DNA of 64,000 bases from assembly GCF_031582965.1 (NCBI RefSeq), contig NZ_CP134049.1, positions 3,844,001 to 3,908,000 of the forward strand, read 5' to 3'. Each line of letters opens with the position of its first letter. Position 1 is the stretch's first letter. This document shows positions 1-10,468 of the stretch, one piece after another. The notes below the pieces were generated by a model that was given only the letters and a program-made list of their open reading frames with translations, ran no database searches and was not told the DNA's origin. Source of the stretch: Bacillus sp. NEB1478. GTDB taxonomy: Bacteria; Bacillota; Bacilli; Bacillales; Fictibacillaceae. A program made the translations under genes and the position numbers.

Positions 1-187
1 TGTTGTCTTCGCCTTTAAGCATCATCCCCATCATCGTGGAGGCAGTCATTGCTCTTCCTAATGCCGCAGAAGCTGTCGGCCACGTCTCATGCCTTTTTTG
101 CGCTTCACTAACCATCTCAGTTGAAGAAATTGCATAAGCACGAATCTGTCCATCAAATGCTAGAGCTTTTATTAAATAGTCGTTCAT
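1..187 (-). CDS. hslO: Hsp33 redox-regulated chaperone (partial, N-terminus only)
   Basis: The first 62 residues run off the left edge. They begin [20 protein letters not shown], the conserved start of the Hsp33 fold, and continue with the [12 protein letters not shown] segment. Hsp33 is a cytosolic holdase activated by oxidation of a C-terminal zinc centre; that part is outside the window. The ATG is preceded by AAAGGATG at suitable spacing, and the gene starts 13 bp after coaX stops, so the two are probably cotranscribed as in B. subtilis (yacB-yacC). Assignment is by family recognition plus synteny. Confidence 0.93.
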   Translation of the reverse strand, partial: MNDYLIKALAFDGQIRAYAISSTEMVSEAQKRHETWPTASAALGRAMTASTMMGMMLKGEDN

Positions 188-200
188 ATTAACTCATCCT

Positions 201-971
201 TTAGCCGTTCTTGTTTTTATCGTAGATCAATAGAAGACCTTTAAGTGTTAAAAAAGGATCCACATGGTCAATAAGCGTACATTCCGCTGCAATTAAACTC
301 GCAAGACCGCCTGTCGCAATTACGGTTGGTTCTTCAGCAGATTGCTGCTTCATTCTTTTTACAATACCCTCAACCTGTCCCACATATCCATATAAAATGC
401 CTGCCTGCATAGCATTTACTGTGTTTTTCCCGATTACACCTTCCGGCTTTGCAATTTCTATTCGCGGCAGTTTAGCGGCTTTTGTATATAGAGCTTCTGT
501 CGATATATTAATACCTGGGGCAATAGCACCACCCATGTATTGTTTATGTTCATTAATAAAACAGTATGTTGTAGCTGTTCCAAAATCAACGATAATAAGC
601 GGTGAATCATATTCATGAATCGCCGCAACCGCATTGACGATCCGGTCCGCACCGACTTCTCTTGGATTTTCATACTTGATGTTCAAGCCGGTTTTTATAC
701 CAGGACCGACAACTATTGGACGCTGTCCAAAATATTTAACACACATCCGCTCTAAAGCAAACATGATTGGAGGCACTACGGAAGAAATAATAATTCCTTC
801 AATCTCTTCTTTATGGATATTTACATGTTTAAACAAATCCAATATGAGCATACCATATTCGTCTTCTGTCTTTTCACGTGAAGTATGGATTCTCCAATGA
901 TGTTTTAATTCATAATTTTCATATAGACCTAAAACAATATTCGTATTCCCTACGTCGAACACAAAAATCAT
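201..971 (-). CDS. coaX: Type III pantothenate kinase
   Basis: Catalyses ATP-dependent phosphorylation of pantothenate, the first step of coenzyme A synthesis, in the cytosol. The 256-residue length is normal for the CoaX family (ASKHA fold). Visible motifs are the phosphate-binding DVGNTN at 6-11, GADR at 107-110, DFGTATT at 129-135, GGAIAPG at 147-153 and ATGGLA at 219-224. Type III enzymes are not feedback-inhibited by CoA and need a monovalent cation (family knowledge). It lies between ftsH and hslO as in B. subtilis, but is separated from ftsH by about 450 bp of repeat-like DNA, so it probably has its own promoter. Confidence 0.96.
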   Translation of the reverse strand: MIFVFDVGNTNIVLGLYENYELKHHWRIHTSREKTEDEYGMLILDLFKHVNIHKEEIEGIIISSVVPPIMFALERMCVKYFGQRPIVVGPGIKTGLNIKYENPREVGADRIVNAVAAIHEYDSPLIIVDFGTATTYCFINEHKQYMGGAIAPGINISTEALYTKAAKLPRIEIAKPEGVIGKNTVNAMQAGILYGYVGQVEGIVKRMKQQSAEEPTVIATGGLASLIAAECTLIDHVDPFLTLKGLLLIYDKNKNG

Positions 972-1062
972 AAGTAATGTCCTCGCTTCTAATCTTAAGT
1001 TTCTCTAATAGTTTATACACAAAACGATACAGAGTAAAGCAATGAGGAATCAGCATTAAAAA

Positions 1063-1421
1063 AAGGCTGTTTTCGCAATAATTGTTGCTCTTGAAAGTGG
1101 CTAAGCTCCGCCGCAGGATGCTCGCTTTCCGCGATCCTTTGCAGAAGCAGCTAAATACGAGCCGTCTCAGAACTTTTTTGTAATATTATTCGGTAAAAAA
1201 TCAATCTGAAGTGAATTTATTACTTAATCATGCTTATTTAAGAAGCTTGGCGCGTGCCAAGGATCATTTTAGGAAGTTGTTCATTCATTGAAAGTCATCC
1301 CGCGAAAATTTGGATATATCCGCGAGTCGACACCATTCGGGACGGTTCGCAGCCTTTAATGCTCCAGGAGCTCGCTTTCCCCGTGGCATGCGACAGGCTA
1401 TCTCAGGACCCTTGTAAAAAC
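1063..1421. repeat. Degenerate copies of the GGCTGTTTTCG intergenic repeat (family A)
   Basis: The coaX-ftsH spacer begins with AAAAGGCTGTTTTCGCA followed by TTGTTGCTCTTGAA and GCTCGCTTTCCGC, the same blocks in the same order as at 16523 and 23508. A second decayed fragment (CTCGCTTTCCCCGTG, CTCAGGACC) occupies about 1320-1412. No credible coding sequence is present on either strand. This looks like two eroded insertions of one element; the outer boundaries are approximate. Confidence 0.6.
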
Positions 1422-1455
1422 AAAAAGGACACCTCAATATTTTGAGGCATCCTTT
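1422..1455 (-). terminator. Rho-independent terminator of ftsH
   Basis: On the minus strand GGATGCCTCAA...TTGAGGTGTCC forms a stem of about 10 bp followed by TTTTTG, beginning a few bases after the ftsH stop codon. It closes the tilS-hpt-ftsH transcript and separates it from coaX. Confidence 0.85.
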
Positions 1456-1462
1456 AAAATGA

Positions 1463-3370
1463 TTAGTCTTGTTTTGGTTCCTCATCGTCCTTCTTGTTAA
1501 GTGTAACTTTAACATCATCAGAAGGATTAGAGATCGTTTTTCTTTCTGGAAGTGATCCAGTTTTAACAAGCTCCTTGATTTGAGCTTCATCAAGAGTTTC
1601 AACCGTTAATAGTGTTTGAGCGATGATTTCTAATTTAGAATTATGTTCAGTTAGAATCTGACGGCAGCGCTCGTAAGATTCTTTAATAATGCGTTGAACT
1701 TCTAGATCGATTTCATGCGCGATCGCATCACTATAGTTTTGTTCATTGTTGAAATCTCTTCCAAGGAATACTTGACCGCCTTGAGATGATCCAAATTGCA
1801 TCGGACCAAGACGTTCACTCATACCAAACTCTGTTACCATACGACGGGCAATGCCTGTCGCACGCTGGAAGTCATTATGAGCACCAGTACTTACTTCGTT
1901 GAACGTAATCTCTTCAGCAACACGGCCTCCAAGAAGTCCAACGATCTTATCAAGCAATTCTGGTTTTGTCATGAAATATCGGTCTTCTTTAGGAAGCATA
2001 ACTGTGTAGCCGCCAGCTTGACCACGCGGGACAACCGTTACTTTATGAACAGTGTCTGCACCTTCAAGCACTAAACCGATTACAGTATGACCCGCTTCAT
2101 GATAAGCGACAATATTCTTTTCTTTTTCAGAGATAACACGGCTCTTCTTAGCCGGACCAGCAATGACACGGTCAATTGCTTCATCAATGTCATCCATATC
2201 AATTTTCTTTTTGTTTGTACGAGCCGCAACCAATGCAGCTTCGTTCAACAAGTTTTCTAAATCAGCACCAGAGAATCCCGGTGTACGCATAGCAATCGTT
2301 TTTAAATCGACATCAAGAGCAAGCGGCTTATTGCGGGCATGTACTTGAAGTACTTCTTCACGGCCTTTTACATCTGGTCGGTTAACCGGAATTTGACGGT
2401 CAAAACGTCCTGGACGAAGAAGGGCCGGGTCAAGTATGTCAGCACGGTTAGTAGCGGCAATTATGATAATTCCTTCATTCGCTCCAAAACCGTCCATCTC
2501 AACAAGCAATTGGTTCAGCGTTTGTTCACGCTCATCATGTCCGCCGCCTAAACCAGCACCACGCTGACGTCCAACGGCATCAATTTCATCGATAAAAATG
2601 ATACACGGAGCATTCTTCTTAGCATTTTCAAATAAATCACGTACACGTGATGCACCGACACCGACGAACATCTCAACGAAATCAGAACCTGAAATCGAGA
2701 AGAAAGGAACGCCAGCTTCACCTGCTACTGCACGAGCAAGCAATGTCTTACCTGTACCCGGAGGTCCTACTAATAGAACACCCTTAGGGATACGTGCACC
2801 CAATGCAGAATACTTGCGGGGATCTTTCAAGAACTCAACGACTTCTACAAGTTCTTGCTTTTCTTCATCTGCACCGGCTACATCTTTAAATGTAACTTTT
2901 TTCTTCTCTTCGTTATAAAGTTTCGCCTTGCTTTTCCCAAAGTTCATAACACGGCTTCCGCCGCCTTGAGCTTGATTTAACAAGAAGAAAAATAAAATAA
3001 AGATAATTACAAACGGGATAATCGATGTAAAGAATGTTACCCAGCCGCTCGTCTGTTCTTGCTGTTTAAATTCAACGTGCGAGCTTTTTGCAAGACTCTT
3101 AATTTCATCTAGCGTATTTCCAGTAAGCGGTGCATTCGTTTGGAAGACTTCTCCTTCAGCAGCACCTTTCAGTTTTCCTCGAACAACGTAAACGCCGCCC
3201 TCAGGCTGATAAACAATACTTTCAACTTTGTCAGCCTGGATGTAGCTAGTCAGCTGATCATAGCGAATTTCTTTCACTTCATTATTGTTACCGTTAAAGA
3301 AACTAACGACACCAACAACTACTAAAAAGATGAGTAAATAAAATATAGTATTACGGAAGATGCGATTCAT
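1463..3370 (-). CDS. ftsH: ATP-dependent zinc metalloprotease FtsH
   Basis: Membrane-anchored AAA+ protease for quality control and regulatory proteolysis; in Bacillus it is also needed for sporulation. The 635 residues show two N-terminal membrane segments (about 8-25 and 112-132) around an extracytoplasmic loop, then the AAA+ module with Walker A GPPGTGKT at 202-209 and Walker B IIFIDEID at 257-264. The zinc-protease motif HEAGH lies at about 424-428. The acidic, lysine-rich C-terminal tail is typical. It follows hpt after 43 bp and an RBS-like GGAGG precedes the ATG. Length and order match B. subtilis FtsH. Confidence 0.98.
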   Translation of the reverse strand: MNRIFRNTIFYLLIFLVVVGVVSFFNGNNNEVKEIRYDQLTSYIQADKVESIVYQPEGGVYVVRGKLKGAAEGEVFQTNAPLTGNTLDEIKSLAKSSHVEFKQQEQTSGWVTFFTSIIPFVIIFILFFFLLNQAQGGGSRVMNFGKSKAKLYNEEKKKVTFKDVAGADEEKQELVEVVEFLKDPRKYSALGARIPKGVLLVGPPGTGKTLLARAVAGEAGVPFFSISGSDFVEMFVGVGASRVRDLFENAKKNAPCIIFIDEIDAVGRQRGAGLGGGHDEREQTLNQLLVEMDGFGANEGIIIIAATNRADILDPALLRPGRFDRQIPVNRPDVKGREEVLQVHARNKPLALDVDLKTIAMRTPGFSGADLENLLNEAALVAARTNKKKIDMDDIDEAIDRVIAGPAKKSRVISEKEKNIVAYHEAGHTVIGLVLEGADTVHKVTVVPRGQAGGYTVMLPKEDRYFMTKPELLDKIVGLLGGRVAEEITFNEVSTGAHNDFQRATGIARRMVTEFGMSERLGPMQFGSSQGGQVFLGRDFNNEQNYSDAIAHEIDLEVQRIIKESYERCRQILTEHNSKLEIIAQTLLTVETLDEAQIKELVKTGSLPERKTISNPSDDVKVTLNKKDDEEPKQD

Positions 3371-3413
3371 TCCTTACCTCCTTAGGCGAACAATCAAATC
3401 GTATACAGTTCTG

Positions 3414-3959
3414 CTATTCTTTTGTTTCGTAAATCTCTGGTTTTAATACACCAATGTAAGGCAAGTTGCGGTATTTCTCGATATAATCCAATCCGTAACC
3501 GACAACAAAAGCATCGGGTACGATAAAACCAGCTTTGTCAGGCTTAATATCGATTTTTCTTCCTGTAGGTTTATCTAACAGTGTTACGATTTTAACTGAT
3601 TTTGCTTTTCTTGCTTTAAACAATTGAACCAAATAACTAAGTGTCAATCCACTGTCGATAATATCTTCTACAATGATGATGTCTCGTCCTTCTAAAGTAG
3701 TATCTAAATCTTTTACGATTTTTACTTGTCCTGAAGAAACGGTAGAAGTTCCATAGCTGGATACAGCCATCAAATCAATTTCAAGATGGATATCCATACG
3801 TTTGATAAGATCGGCCATAAAAGGAAGTGCTCCTTTTAGAACTCCTATTACCAGCGGGAAACGATCCTTATATTCTTCAGACAGCTCACTTCCAAGTTCT
3901 TTAATCTTGTTTTGAATCGCTTCTTCAGATATAAGCGTTTCTAAAATTTCATCATGCAT
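3414..3959 (-). CDS. hpt: Hypoxanthine-guanine phosphoribosyltransferase
   Basis: Salvages hypoxanthine and guanine to IMP and GMP using PRPP. The PRPP-binding loop [13 protein letters not shown] and the GVLKGA segment of type I phosphoribosyltransferases are clear. The chosen ATG at 3959 has AGGAGG 10 bp upstream; an in-frame TTG nine bases earlier sits only one base from that AGGAGG and is unlikely. This gives 181 residues, close to the usual 180. It starts 14 bp after tilS stops; the tilS-hpt-ftsH order is conserved in Bacilli. Confidence 0.96.
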   Translation of the reverse strand: MHDEILETLISEEAIQNKIKELGSELSEEYKDRFPLVIGVLKGALPFMADLIKRMDIHLEIDLMAVSSYGTSTVSSGQVKIVKDLDTTLEGRDIIIVEDIIDSGLTLSYLVQLFKARKAKSVKIVTLLDKPTGRKIDIKPDKAGFIVPDAFVVGYGLDYIEKYRNLPYIGVLKPEIYETKE

Positions 3960-3973
3960 GTTTAACAAGCCTC

Positions 3974-5371
3974 CTAGACGTCATGGCGATTTTTTTGAAA
4001 GCGTAAGATTACCCACTGTTCAGAATGATTTTTGTGATTGCTTTTTGCGGCTATTAGTCCGGGAAGCCAAATAATGGTGCCGTTTGAATCCACTACGACG
4101 GGCCAAACTTTCCGTTCTTCTAGGGCCACTTTAGCATCAATAAAAATATCTTTTAATTTCCGTGTACCAACGCCGGCAATCGCCATCCGGTCACCTGGTC
4201 TGCGGGTTCGAACTCTTAATGGGAGACTTACATCATTCTTAGAAAACACAAAAACATCTTTTCCTCTGATTAAATCGGGTTTCTTCTCTGTAATTTCAGC
4301 AGATAAGCTGCCATTCGGCAGTTCTACACAACCTGGGAATTCAAAAGAAAAGTCATAAATGAATTCTTCTTTTGCTTTTACCGTCTCAAAACTTAAGCGA
4401 CATCTGTCATAAGATCGACTTACAAAAAGTCCTGACGGAAAATGCAAAACACCGGATGGCTGCTCACTTTCGAGCAAACTTCGAAAGTTTTCCTTATGTA
4501 CAGAGGAAAGAGATGAAGGAATTTTTTTATACAGATAGTTCAATATTAGTGTAATCCCTCTTTTTTGTAAAGGAATAGGCATTTTGTTAAACGAGCTTAC
4601 AGATAACTCTATTTTCCCCTCTGTTTTCGTTATTAAAACCTTTTCAATCGCTATTTTGGTCTGTTCGATTAAATACGTTTCATCTTCCGAAATAGTTTCA
4701 CTTAAATACTGAAATCTTTCATGAACATATGGATTTTCCTGCTTTAAAAAAGGAAGTACTTTTTTCCTGAAACGATTCCTTACGTATTTTTCACTATCAT
4801 TGCTAGGATCAAATACAGGATGCAATTTTTCCACTTTACAATAATGCTCGATTTGAGCTCTTGTTATTCCTAAAAACGGGCGAATAATCTCACCATTCGA
4901 AAATGGCCGTTTAATAGGGATCCCCGCTAAACTGTACCCTTCACTTCCTCTTGTGATCCTCATGAGCATCGTCTCTACCTGATCATCACCATGGTGAGCT
5001 AATGCAAGGGCATCTCCATTGTGTTTTTTCATAACCTCGTCAAAAAAACGGTACCTGCATGTCCTAGCAGCTGATTGGGCGGACAATTGATGTTCCTTTT
5101 GATAAACGGCGACATCTCCGCGGCTGCCCTCAAACAAAATTTCTCTTTCCAAACAGAATTGTTCAACTATTTTTAATTCATTTTCGGACTCTTCACCTCT
5201 AAGCATATGATTGAATGAGGCTGCAATGACAGAAATATTGTAGTATGCTGACCGCTTCCATAAGAAGTGAAGCAGTGCCAGTGAGTCCGGACCACCAGAC
5301 ACACCTACAACGACTGTTTTTGCGGATGAGAGAAGCCGGTGCTTTTTAATAAACTGCTCCACTTCCTGCAA
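3974..5371 (-). CDS. tilS: tRNA(Ile)-lysidine synthase
   Basis: Modifies C34 of the CAU-anticodon tRNA-Ile to lysidine, converting its identity from Met to Ile. The N-terminal ATP-pyrophosphatase P-loop SGGPDS is at 25-30, followed by the N-type PPase domain and C-terminal TilS domains, 465 residues in all. The start is TTG (5371-5369), with GGAG nine bases upstream, and the N-terminus [11 protein letters not shown] aligns with the usual start of Bacillus TilS. The enzyme is essential, so the rare start codon may keep expression low (inference). Confidence 0.95.
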   Translation of the reverse strand: MQEVEQFIKKHRLLSSAKTVVVGVSGGPDSLALLHFLWKRSAYYNISVIAASFNHMLRGEESENELKIVEQFCLEREILFEGSRGDVAVYQKEHQLSAQSAARTCRYRFFDEVMKKHNGDALALAHHGDDQVETMLMRITRGSEGYSLAGIPIKRPFSNGEIIRPFLGITRAQIEHYCKVEKLHPVFDPSNDSEKYVRNRFRKKVLPFLKQENPYVHERFQYLSETISEDETYLIEQTKIAIEKVLITKTEGKIELSVSSFNKMPIPLQKRGITLILNYLYKKIPSSLSSVHKENFRSLLESEQPSGVLHFPSGLFVSRSYDRCRLSFETVKAKEEFIYDFSFEFPGCVELPNGSLSAEITEKKPDLIRGKDVFVFSKNDVSLPLRVRTRRPGDRMAIAGVGTRKLKDIFIDAKVALEERKVWPVVVDSNGTIIWLPGLIAAKSNHKNHSEQWVILRFQKNRHDV

Positions 5372-5437
5372 CTTAATCCGCTCCTTCGTTCTAATTCTCC
5401 ATCAAATCATATCAAAGAATCCATTCAACTTACACCA

Positions 5438-6415
5438 TTACATCGTTTGTCCGAGCATATAGAACAAATAAACAACAAACACAAAAGTAAATACAAGAAA
5501 GGTTTCCGCTAAAAAGCTTTTTTTCTTTTTCTTTTGAGACTGTCTTGTAGCTGGTTTTTGTATATTCGATGTTTTCAGTTGATTCTGAGCTGTTTTGTTC
5601 TGATCTTTTGTATTTAATAACACGACTAGCTCATTTCTCATTTCTTCCGCATACCTGTATTTTCCGTTAAGTGCTTTTTCCAATACAAGACTGTATTTTT
5701 TCAGCATTGGACTGGATGCTATTTTTTCGTGCAGCTGTTTATCTGGATCACTTCGTTTTGTAAAACGTGCAGGATAAGCAATATTGATCATTACCATCGC
5801 GGCTGAAAATAAGTCATAGGAAGGTTCGGCTTTTCTGGAGCCTTTCCCCCAATATCCCCGATCAAAAAATTCTGTATATTCCTTGATAGATCGGTCCATC
5901 AATGTTGTTCCTCCAACGTCGATCCAGCGTATGCGGTATGGAGGTCCTGTTACGAGGAGATTGTCAGGTTTCAAATCACCAAAAGCCCATCCCGCCTGAT
6001 GCAAGGTATGCAGATCCGTTAAAAGCTGAACAAGCAAAATACCCGGCCATTCCAGAGACTTCCCTTTCATAAAGTCGAAAAGAGTCTCTCCTTTTAAATA
6101 TTCCATTGCATAAAAAGGATAGGTTGCTTTTCTGGTCTGCCAGTCGTCAACTTCGACCAAAGAAGGTCCAAGGACTTTCCCCTGGACCTTAGAAAACCGC
6201 TTCAAAACATTTACTTCAGATGTAATCGACATCTGATCATGACCGATTTTTAATGCAGCCAAACCATTCTTATGCTCAACAAGATAAACAGCACCTGTAG
6301 CCCCATATCCTAAGCGCCGCCGTACGCGGTATACCGAATGGTTCCACTTGCCCCGAATTTCTTCTCCGACTGTTAAATTACATACTGGACTCGTGCTCAT
6401 ATCCATCGGCATCAT
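5438..6415 (-). CDS. yabT: Hanks-type serine/threonine protein kinase YabT-like
   Basis: A 325-residue kinase with Gly-rich loop GYGATGAV at 36-43, Lys56 in ALKI and catalytic loop GDLKPDNLLV at 146-155. DVGGT at 166-170 stands where DFG is usual. A basic KKKKK stretch precedes one C-terminal membrane segment. B. subtilis YabT is a DNA-stimulated, sporulation-associated kinase that phosphorylates RecA and others; this is probably its orthologue by order (yabS-yabT-tilS). The ATG at 6415 follows AAGGAG by 11 bp and lies inside the 3' end of yabS (38-nt overlap). An in-frame extension to 6505 has no ribosome site. Confidence 0.88.
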   Translation of the reverse strand: MMPMDMSTSPVCNLTVGEEIRGKWNHSVYRVRRRLGYGATGAVYLVEHKNGLAALKIGHDQMSITSEVNVLKRFSKVQGKVLGPSLVEVDDWQTRKATYPFYAMEYLKGETLFDFMKGKSLEWPGILLVQLLTDLHTLHQAGWAFGDLKPDNLLVTGPPYRIRWIDVGGTTLMDRSIKEYTEFFDRGYWGKGSRKAEPSYDLFSAAMVMINIAYPARFTKRSDPDKQLHEKIASSPMLKKYSLVLEKALNGKYRYAEEMRNELVVLLNTKDQNKTAQNQLKTSNIQKPATRQSQKKKKKSFLAETFLVFTFVFVVYLFYMLGQTM

Positions 6416-7130
6416 TGGATAAGAATCTCCTTTTCGAGGATCGCTTTTGCTGGAAAACTGATATTCCCTCTTTAATAGCAGGGCCTGTCGGCGTAATTCC
6501 TCCAAGTGTTATCTTTGAAAAGATTTTTCCGATTGAATCCATCTTGGAAGACCAGCTTAATAGTTCCTCCACTTCTTTTTTCTTACCTGGAAAAGCAAAT
6601 ATCGAAAACTCATTATCACCAATTCTTGAATTTAGAGAAATAGAAAGATCCAGCAATGATTCTTGCACCGTCATCATCTTATCTTCCATACTTCCAGAAG
6701 CATCTATTAAAATCAAAACCTCTAGATTCATTGTTTCCTGCATTTCATCTACAACTTCCATAACTTCCCCGCGTTTATCTGGAGGGAGATCATCCATGGA
6801 TGACTTACTTCCTAAAATTTGCTGCAGTTCTGCGTTGACGACTCCTTTAATGGTCTGGGTCATCGCCTTTTGGGTAACCATCTTTACCGTTTGTGAGAGC
6901 TGTGTTGCATAGACGATCTGGCTGATGCCGCCACCTGACATGGCAATGTCTTCTACTTCTTTTAACCCTTGTCTGTGGTATTCTGCCATATTCTCGTTTA
7001 ATACACCGATTACGTTCACTGTAATGCCTTGCTCATGGGCGAGTGCTGCCATCGCAATTGGATCTTCACCTTGGTTTGAACAGCCATCCGTGATTAATAG
7101 AATCTGTCTTAACGTACCTTTATTCCTCAT
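6378..7130 (-). CDS. yabS: VWA-domain protein YabS-like
   Basis: A 250-residue von Willebrand factor A-type protein. It opens with RQILLITDGCSNQGEDP, and a second MIDAS-like motif, LIDASGSM, lies mid-protein. No signal peptide or membrane segment is visible, so it is probably cytosolic. B. subtilis yabS lies between spoIIE and yabT and has no firmly established biochemical role; the pairing with a kinase suggests a shared module (inference). The start is supported by GAGGGG seven bases upstream of ATG. The 3' end overlaps yabT, implying translational coupling. Confidence 0.88.
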   Translation of the reverse strand: MRNKGTLRQILLITDGCSNQGEDPIAMAALAHEQGITVNVIGVLNENMAEYHRQGLKEVEDIAMSGGGISQIVYATQLSQTVKMVTQKAMTQTIKGVVNAELQQILGSKSSMDDLPPDKRGEVMEVVDEMQETMNLEVLILIDASGSMEDKMMTVQESLLDLSISLNSRIGDNEFSIFAFPGKKKEVEELLSWSSKMDSIGKIFSKITLGGITPTGPAIKEGISVFQQKRSSKRRFLSNDADGYEHESSM

Positions 7131-7221
7131 TTAAAGTCCCCTCTCAGCACAATTTTTAACTATTATCATCTTCGTCAATTTAGAAAGGGTTTATACAGGA
7201 AAACAAATTCAGGAATAAACG

Positions 7222-7262
7222 GCAAAAGAGGCACTCTTTTTTTGCAAAAGAAATGCCTCTTA
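7222..7262 (-). terminator. Rho-independent terminator downstream of spoIIE
   Basis: AGAGGCA...TGCCTCTTTTGCC on the minus strand forms a long hairpin with a T-rich, A-rich apical region just after the spoIIE stop. It separates spoIIE from yabS. Confidence 0.7.
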
Positions 7263-7283
7263 CTCTCCTAAACTATTTAGTTT

Positions 7284-9782
7284 TTATGCCTGAGCTTTTT
7301 TACCCTGAAATTTCACTTTTGGCTGATTCGGTATCGTCGCCCATTTTGGTATATTTTTTTCGATCTTCGTTACGGCAACTGTCATATCGTCGCCAATAAT
7401 ATTATTTCCGGTGCGAATAACCTCTTCCATTAGAAGATCCGCTATTTCCTGTGGATCATCAGTGTGCAGTTCTCTGATTTTTCGCTTCATCCACGCATCC
7501 AGATTTTCAACATGTCGAGGGGCTTCATAAATCCCGTCACTCATCATGATGATAATGTCTCCCGCTTTTAACTGTTCATCTACAACTTCTACGTCAAAGT
7601 CCTGAATGATTCCCATCGGCAGATTGCTGGCTTCAACAGTACGTACTTGATCCCCCCTTTTGATAAAACTTGGCGTAGAACCAATTTTCAGGAATTTAGC
7701 AGATGCATCTTGAAGATCAATCATGGCAAGATCCAAAGTTGAGAAGATTTCATCTGTTGTTCGCAATGACAAAACAGAATTAATCGATTTTATCGCCACT
7801 TCTTCTTCAATCCCGGACTGAAGGATTTTTTGAAGCAATTGCAGGGTTTCATTGCTTTCTAAAAATGCACGCTCTCCGTTCCCCATTCCGTCGGCAATAG
7901 CTACTGCAAACTTGCCTGAACCAATTTCCATAGTAGAATGGCTATCACCCGAAAGCCATGCTCCCCCTTTTGCAGCTGAGGCCATTCCGGTTTCTACTAC
8001 ATACTCTCTTGCTGAATGAAACGTAATATGACAAAATCCAGTTGCATAATGCGCACAATCTTCATACGTCACTAAAATAGTTTCTTCGAGAATATCTGAA
8101 AGGATCGGAGCGATTAATTTTTCAGCAATCCCCGATTCACCGCAATACGGAATGGTCATTTCAATATCAACATTTGAAGTTTCTAAACTATAAATATCTA
8201 CATGTCCAACTTCAATCCCCGCCTGGAAAAGAGCATCTTTAATCTGTTCTTCCTGCATTTGATGATTTTCTTGTTCACGCTGAATTTCTTTCGCAAAGTC
8301 CCCCATTACCTGGGATACGCCCATCAATTGGTCAGCAACTAGTCTGCGGCTTTCTTGAACTTGAATTTTTAATTTTTGACTCGCTTTATATTGTGATAAT
8401 TCTTGTTTCATAAAGTCCGTAACTTTTTGCGGCTTGATACAATGTTTTTCCCAATCGCGCTTAAGCTGTCGATCCTTAATTTCTCCGTATTCTTCTTGCT
8501 CCACCATAATATTAGTCATCAGGTCATATGTGGTGTTGAAGTTCGCTGCCCAGCATTGTTCCTTTTTAAAGCAGGTTTGACATGTTTTTTCCGTAATATT
8601 ACTTAAAAACATATCCACTTCACGGGAACTGTCCTCTTCGTTTAGGGTTGAACCCACAGATTGGAACGAATTTGATAACGCTTGAAATAACGTAGAGAAA
8701 CGTTCCACTCTATTTGCGGTTACATCGCGTATTTTCTTTAAATATTGCTGCTGATGCATAGAATGTTCTCTTGTACCTGGCACATATTTTGAAATATTGC
8801 TGATCGCTGTTTTAGGGGTTAATAGAAAAAGCAGAATAGCAAAACCGGATTCCATAAGAGTTGAAAGGATTTCGCTCCTTCCTTCCCCATATAATCCAAT
8901 TAAAACAGTACCGATCACTAAGCCTAAACTGACTCCGAAACGTCTTCCTTCTTTTAGAAGACCACCGAGTAAACCTGAAAGCGCAAGCAAACTCATTTGG
9001 GACAAGCTAGCCACTTGAGCCAGACTGAGTATCATCCCTGTTACTACACCGACAGTAGATCCAATTGCCGCTCCGCCTACAAATGCAAATAACAAAACGA
9101 GGTAACGGGAAACGACATGTTCAACCGAAACATCCTGAATATGCCACCCAATCGTACCTGTCATGACAGAAGCGAGCAAAATCATCAGACAAACAATTTC
9201 TTCATTTTTCAAAGACTGAGGAATTCTTTTGTATGTCAAAAGAGGTATGCTTTGTAAGAAAATTAATGTTAATACGAGGCTTAAACCGCCTTCTACAAGA
9301 GCGAGCATCGTATCGACTCGTTCTAATCCACCTTCACCAAACATGGAAAATACAGTACGTGTGGCTACACTGGATCCTAATACGAGCAGAGGCAAACTTG
9401 AAATTTTGTTTTTTGTGAATAAACTGCTGCCTCTTTGCAAGCAGGCATATACGAGCAAGGCACATAAGAAGAACAGAGCATTTATAGGCTGGTGGGTCAT
9501 CGCACCTGCTAAAATAGCAAATACGGCAATGCCTGTCCGTTCCTTTCGTAAAACAAACACACTGGCAACAAACGGTAAAGCAAATGGTGACATCTCAGCC
9601 AAAATCATAGCTCGTCCTAACAAAAAGCCAATTCCAAACAACAGCATTCTCCAATTAAAAATGCTCTGGTTCAAAAGCTGAAGTCCCTTTTTACTCGTTT
9701 GATAAACCGCCTGCTGCCCTTTCTCTACCCATACCATTCCTCTAATCGGTTCGAGCACTTCTTGTTCTACCTTTTGCCACAT
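7284..9782 (-). CDS. spoIIE: Stage II sporulation protein E (PP2C phosphatase)
   Basis: Bifunctional sporulation protein: it localises to the polar septum with FtsZ and dephosphorylates SpoIIAA-P to release SigmaF in the forespore. The 832-residue protein has about ten hydrophobic segments between residues 30 and 330, a central regulatory region with a Cys cluster, and a C-terminal PP2C domain with ADGMGNGERA and MSDGIYEA metal-binding motifs. The ATG at 9782 is preferred over two upstream in-frame GTG codons because GGGTGG lies eight bases before it. The promoter has the wide spacer typical of Spo0A-activated SigA promoters. Confidence 0.97.
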   Translation of the reverse strand: MWQKVEQEVLEPIRGMVWVEKGQQAVYQTSKKGLQLLNQSIFNWRMLLFGIGFLLGRAMILAEMSPFALPFVASVFVLRKERTGIAVFAILAGAMTHQPINALFFLCALLVYACLQRGSSLFTKNKISSLPLLVLGSSVATRTVFSMFGEGGLERVDTMLALVEGGLSLVLTLIFLQSIPLLTYKRIPQSLKNEEIVCLMILLASVMTGTIGWHIQDVSVEHVVSRYLVLLFAFVGGAAIGSTVGVVTGMILSLAQVASLSQMSLLALSGLLGGLLKEGRRFGVSLGLVIGTVLIGLYGEGRSEILSTLMESGFAILLFLLTPKTAISNISKYVPGTREHSMHQQQYLKKIRDVTANRVERFSTLFQALSNSFQSVGSTLNEEDSSREVDMFLSNITEKTCQTCFKKEQCWAANFNTTYDLMTNIMVEQEEYGEIKDRQLKRDWEKHCIKPQKVTDFMKQELSQYKASQKLKIQVQESRRLVADQLMGVSQVMGDFAKEIQREQENHQMQEEQIKDALFQAGIEVGHVDIYSLETSNVDIEMTIPYCGESGIAEKLIAPILSDILEETILVTYEDCAHYATGFCHITFHSAREYVVETGMASAAKGGAWLSGDSHSTMEIGSGKFAVAIADGMGNGERAFLESNETLQLLQKILQSGIEEEVAIKSINSVLSLRTTDEIFSTLDLAMIDLQDASAKFLKIGSTPSFIKRGDQVRTVEASNLPMGIIQDFDVEVVDEQLKAGDIIIMMSDGIYEAPRHVENLDAWMKRKIRELHTDDPQEIADLLMEEVIRTGNNIIGDDMTVAVTKIEKNIPKWATIPNQPKVKFQGKKAQA

Positions 9783-9815
9783 CCTACACACCACCCGTTT
9801 CCAATTTGTGTAACT

Positions 9816-9849
9816 ATTATAAACAGGTTTAGAACAAGGATTTTGTCAA
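9816..9849 (-). promoter_or_regulatory. spoIIE promoter: consensus hexamers with 22-bp spacer
   Basis: On the minus strand TTGACA (9849-9844) and TATAAT (9821-9816) are both exact SigA consensus hexamers but are separated by 22 bp. B. subtilis spoIIE and spoIIG have the same odd architecture (21-22 bp) and are activated by Spo0A~P. The complement of the -35 reads TGTCAAA, one mismatch from the Spo0A box TGTCGAA, so Spo0A overlap with the -35 is likely here too. Confidence 0.88.
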
Positions 9850-10324
9850 AAGAACAAAGCTTTCTAAAAATAATTCTCGACGACCTTCTCCACCAATTCA
9901 CGAAAGAAAATCAAAAGAGGACAGCATTCGTAGCAAAAAGAAAAATACTAGCTCTTTTTAAGCCGTTTTAAGGAGAATAATGGAGAAAAAAATATAGCAT
10001 ATTCAGAAATTCATAGATGAGGTAAATGAGGTGGTAAAACCGAAGTTTCGATTTCTTTTTATGCGATTTGGATGTGCAGATTTGTACAAAAGAGGTTTAT
10101 GTGGCACGTGAGTAATTTATGTGGCTTCAGAAGCTGCTTTTATTGGATTCAAGTTGCATTTATATGGGTTCGGGTTCGTGTAACAGCTATAAGAACACGT
10201 ACCGGAAACGGCTCAAATGAATGAAGAAAGAAGCTGTAACCAAGAGTCGATATTAAAACAAATTGGAATCAGTCCCTTTTACCATTGCTTTGTATGAATG
10301 CTTTGATTAAATAAAATTTAAACA
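9850..10324. other. Intergenic region between tRNA-Glu and spoIIE
   Basis: No gene is supported here. The 5' part belongs to the spoIIE control region. About 10085-10200 contains loosely repeated words such as TTTATGTGG, TTATTGGATTC and TTTATATGGGTTCGGG, reminiscent of eroded short tandem repeats. No open frame with a ribosome site exceeds a few codons. Confidence 0.4.
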
Positions 10325-10353
10325 ACAAAAAAAGCATCTGATATCCAGACGCT
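10325..10353 (-). terminator. Terminator of the tRNA-Met/tRNA-Glu transcript
   Basis: Minus-strand AGCGTCTG GATAT CAGATGCT followed by TTTTTTT, 19 bp beyond the 3' end of tRNA-Glu. Confidence 0.85.
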
Positions 10354-10371
10354 TTAACATTTTAAGTATAG

Positions 10372-10446
10372 TGGTGACCCGTACGGGATTCGAACCCGTG
10401 TTACCGCCGTGAAAGGGCGGTGTCTTAACCGCTTGACCAACGGGCC
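10372..10446 (-). tRNA. tRNA-Glu (anticodon TTC)
   Basis: A 75-nt cloverleaf on the minus strand with encoded CCA. Acceptor GGCCCGT pairs ACGGGTC (one G-T), discriminator A, T-loop GGTTCGAATCC and anticodon loop CTTTCAC. It follows tRNA-Met by 22 nt; B. subtilis has the same Met-Glu pair between yabR and spoIIE. Confidence 0.97.
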
Positions 10447-10468
10447 AATGGGATATGTCAGAAAAAAA

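Noticed and set aside
1254..1445. Plus-strand open frame of 63 codons between coaX and ftsH
   Set aside because: It covers decayed repeat sequence and runs into the ftsH terminator; no ribosome site.
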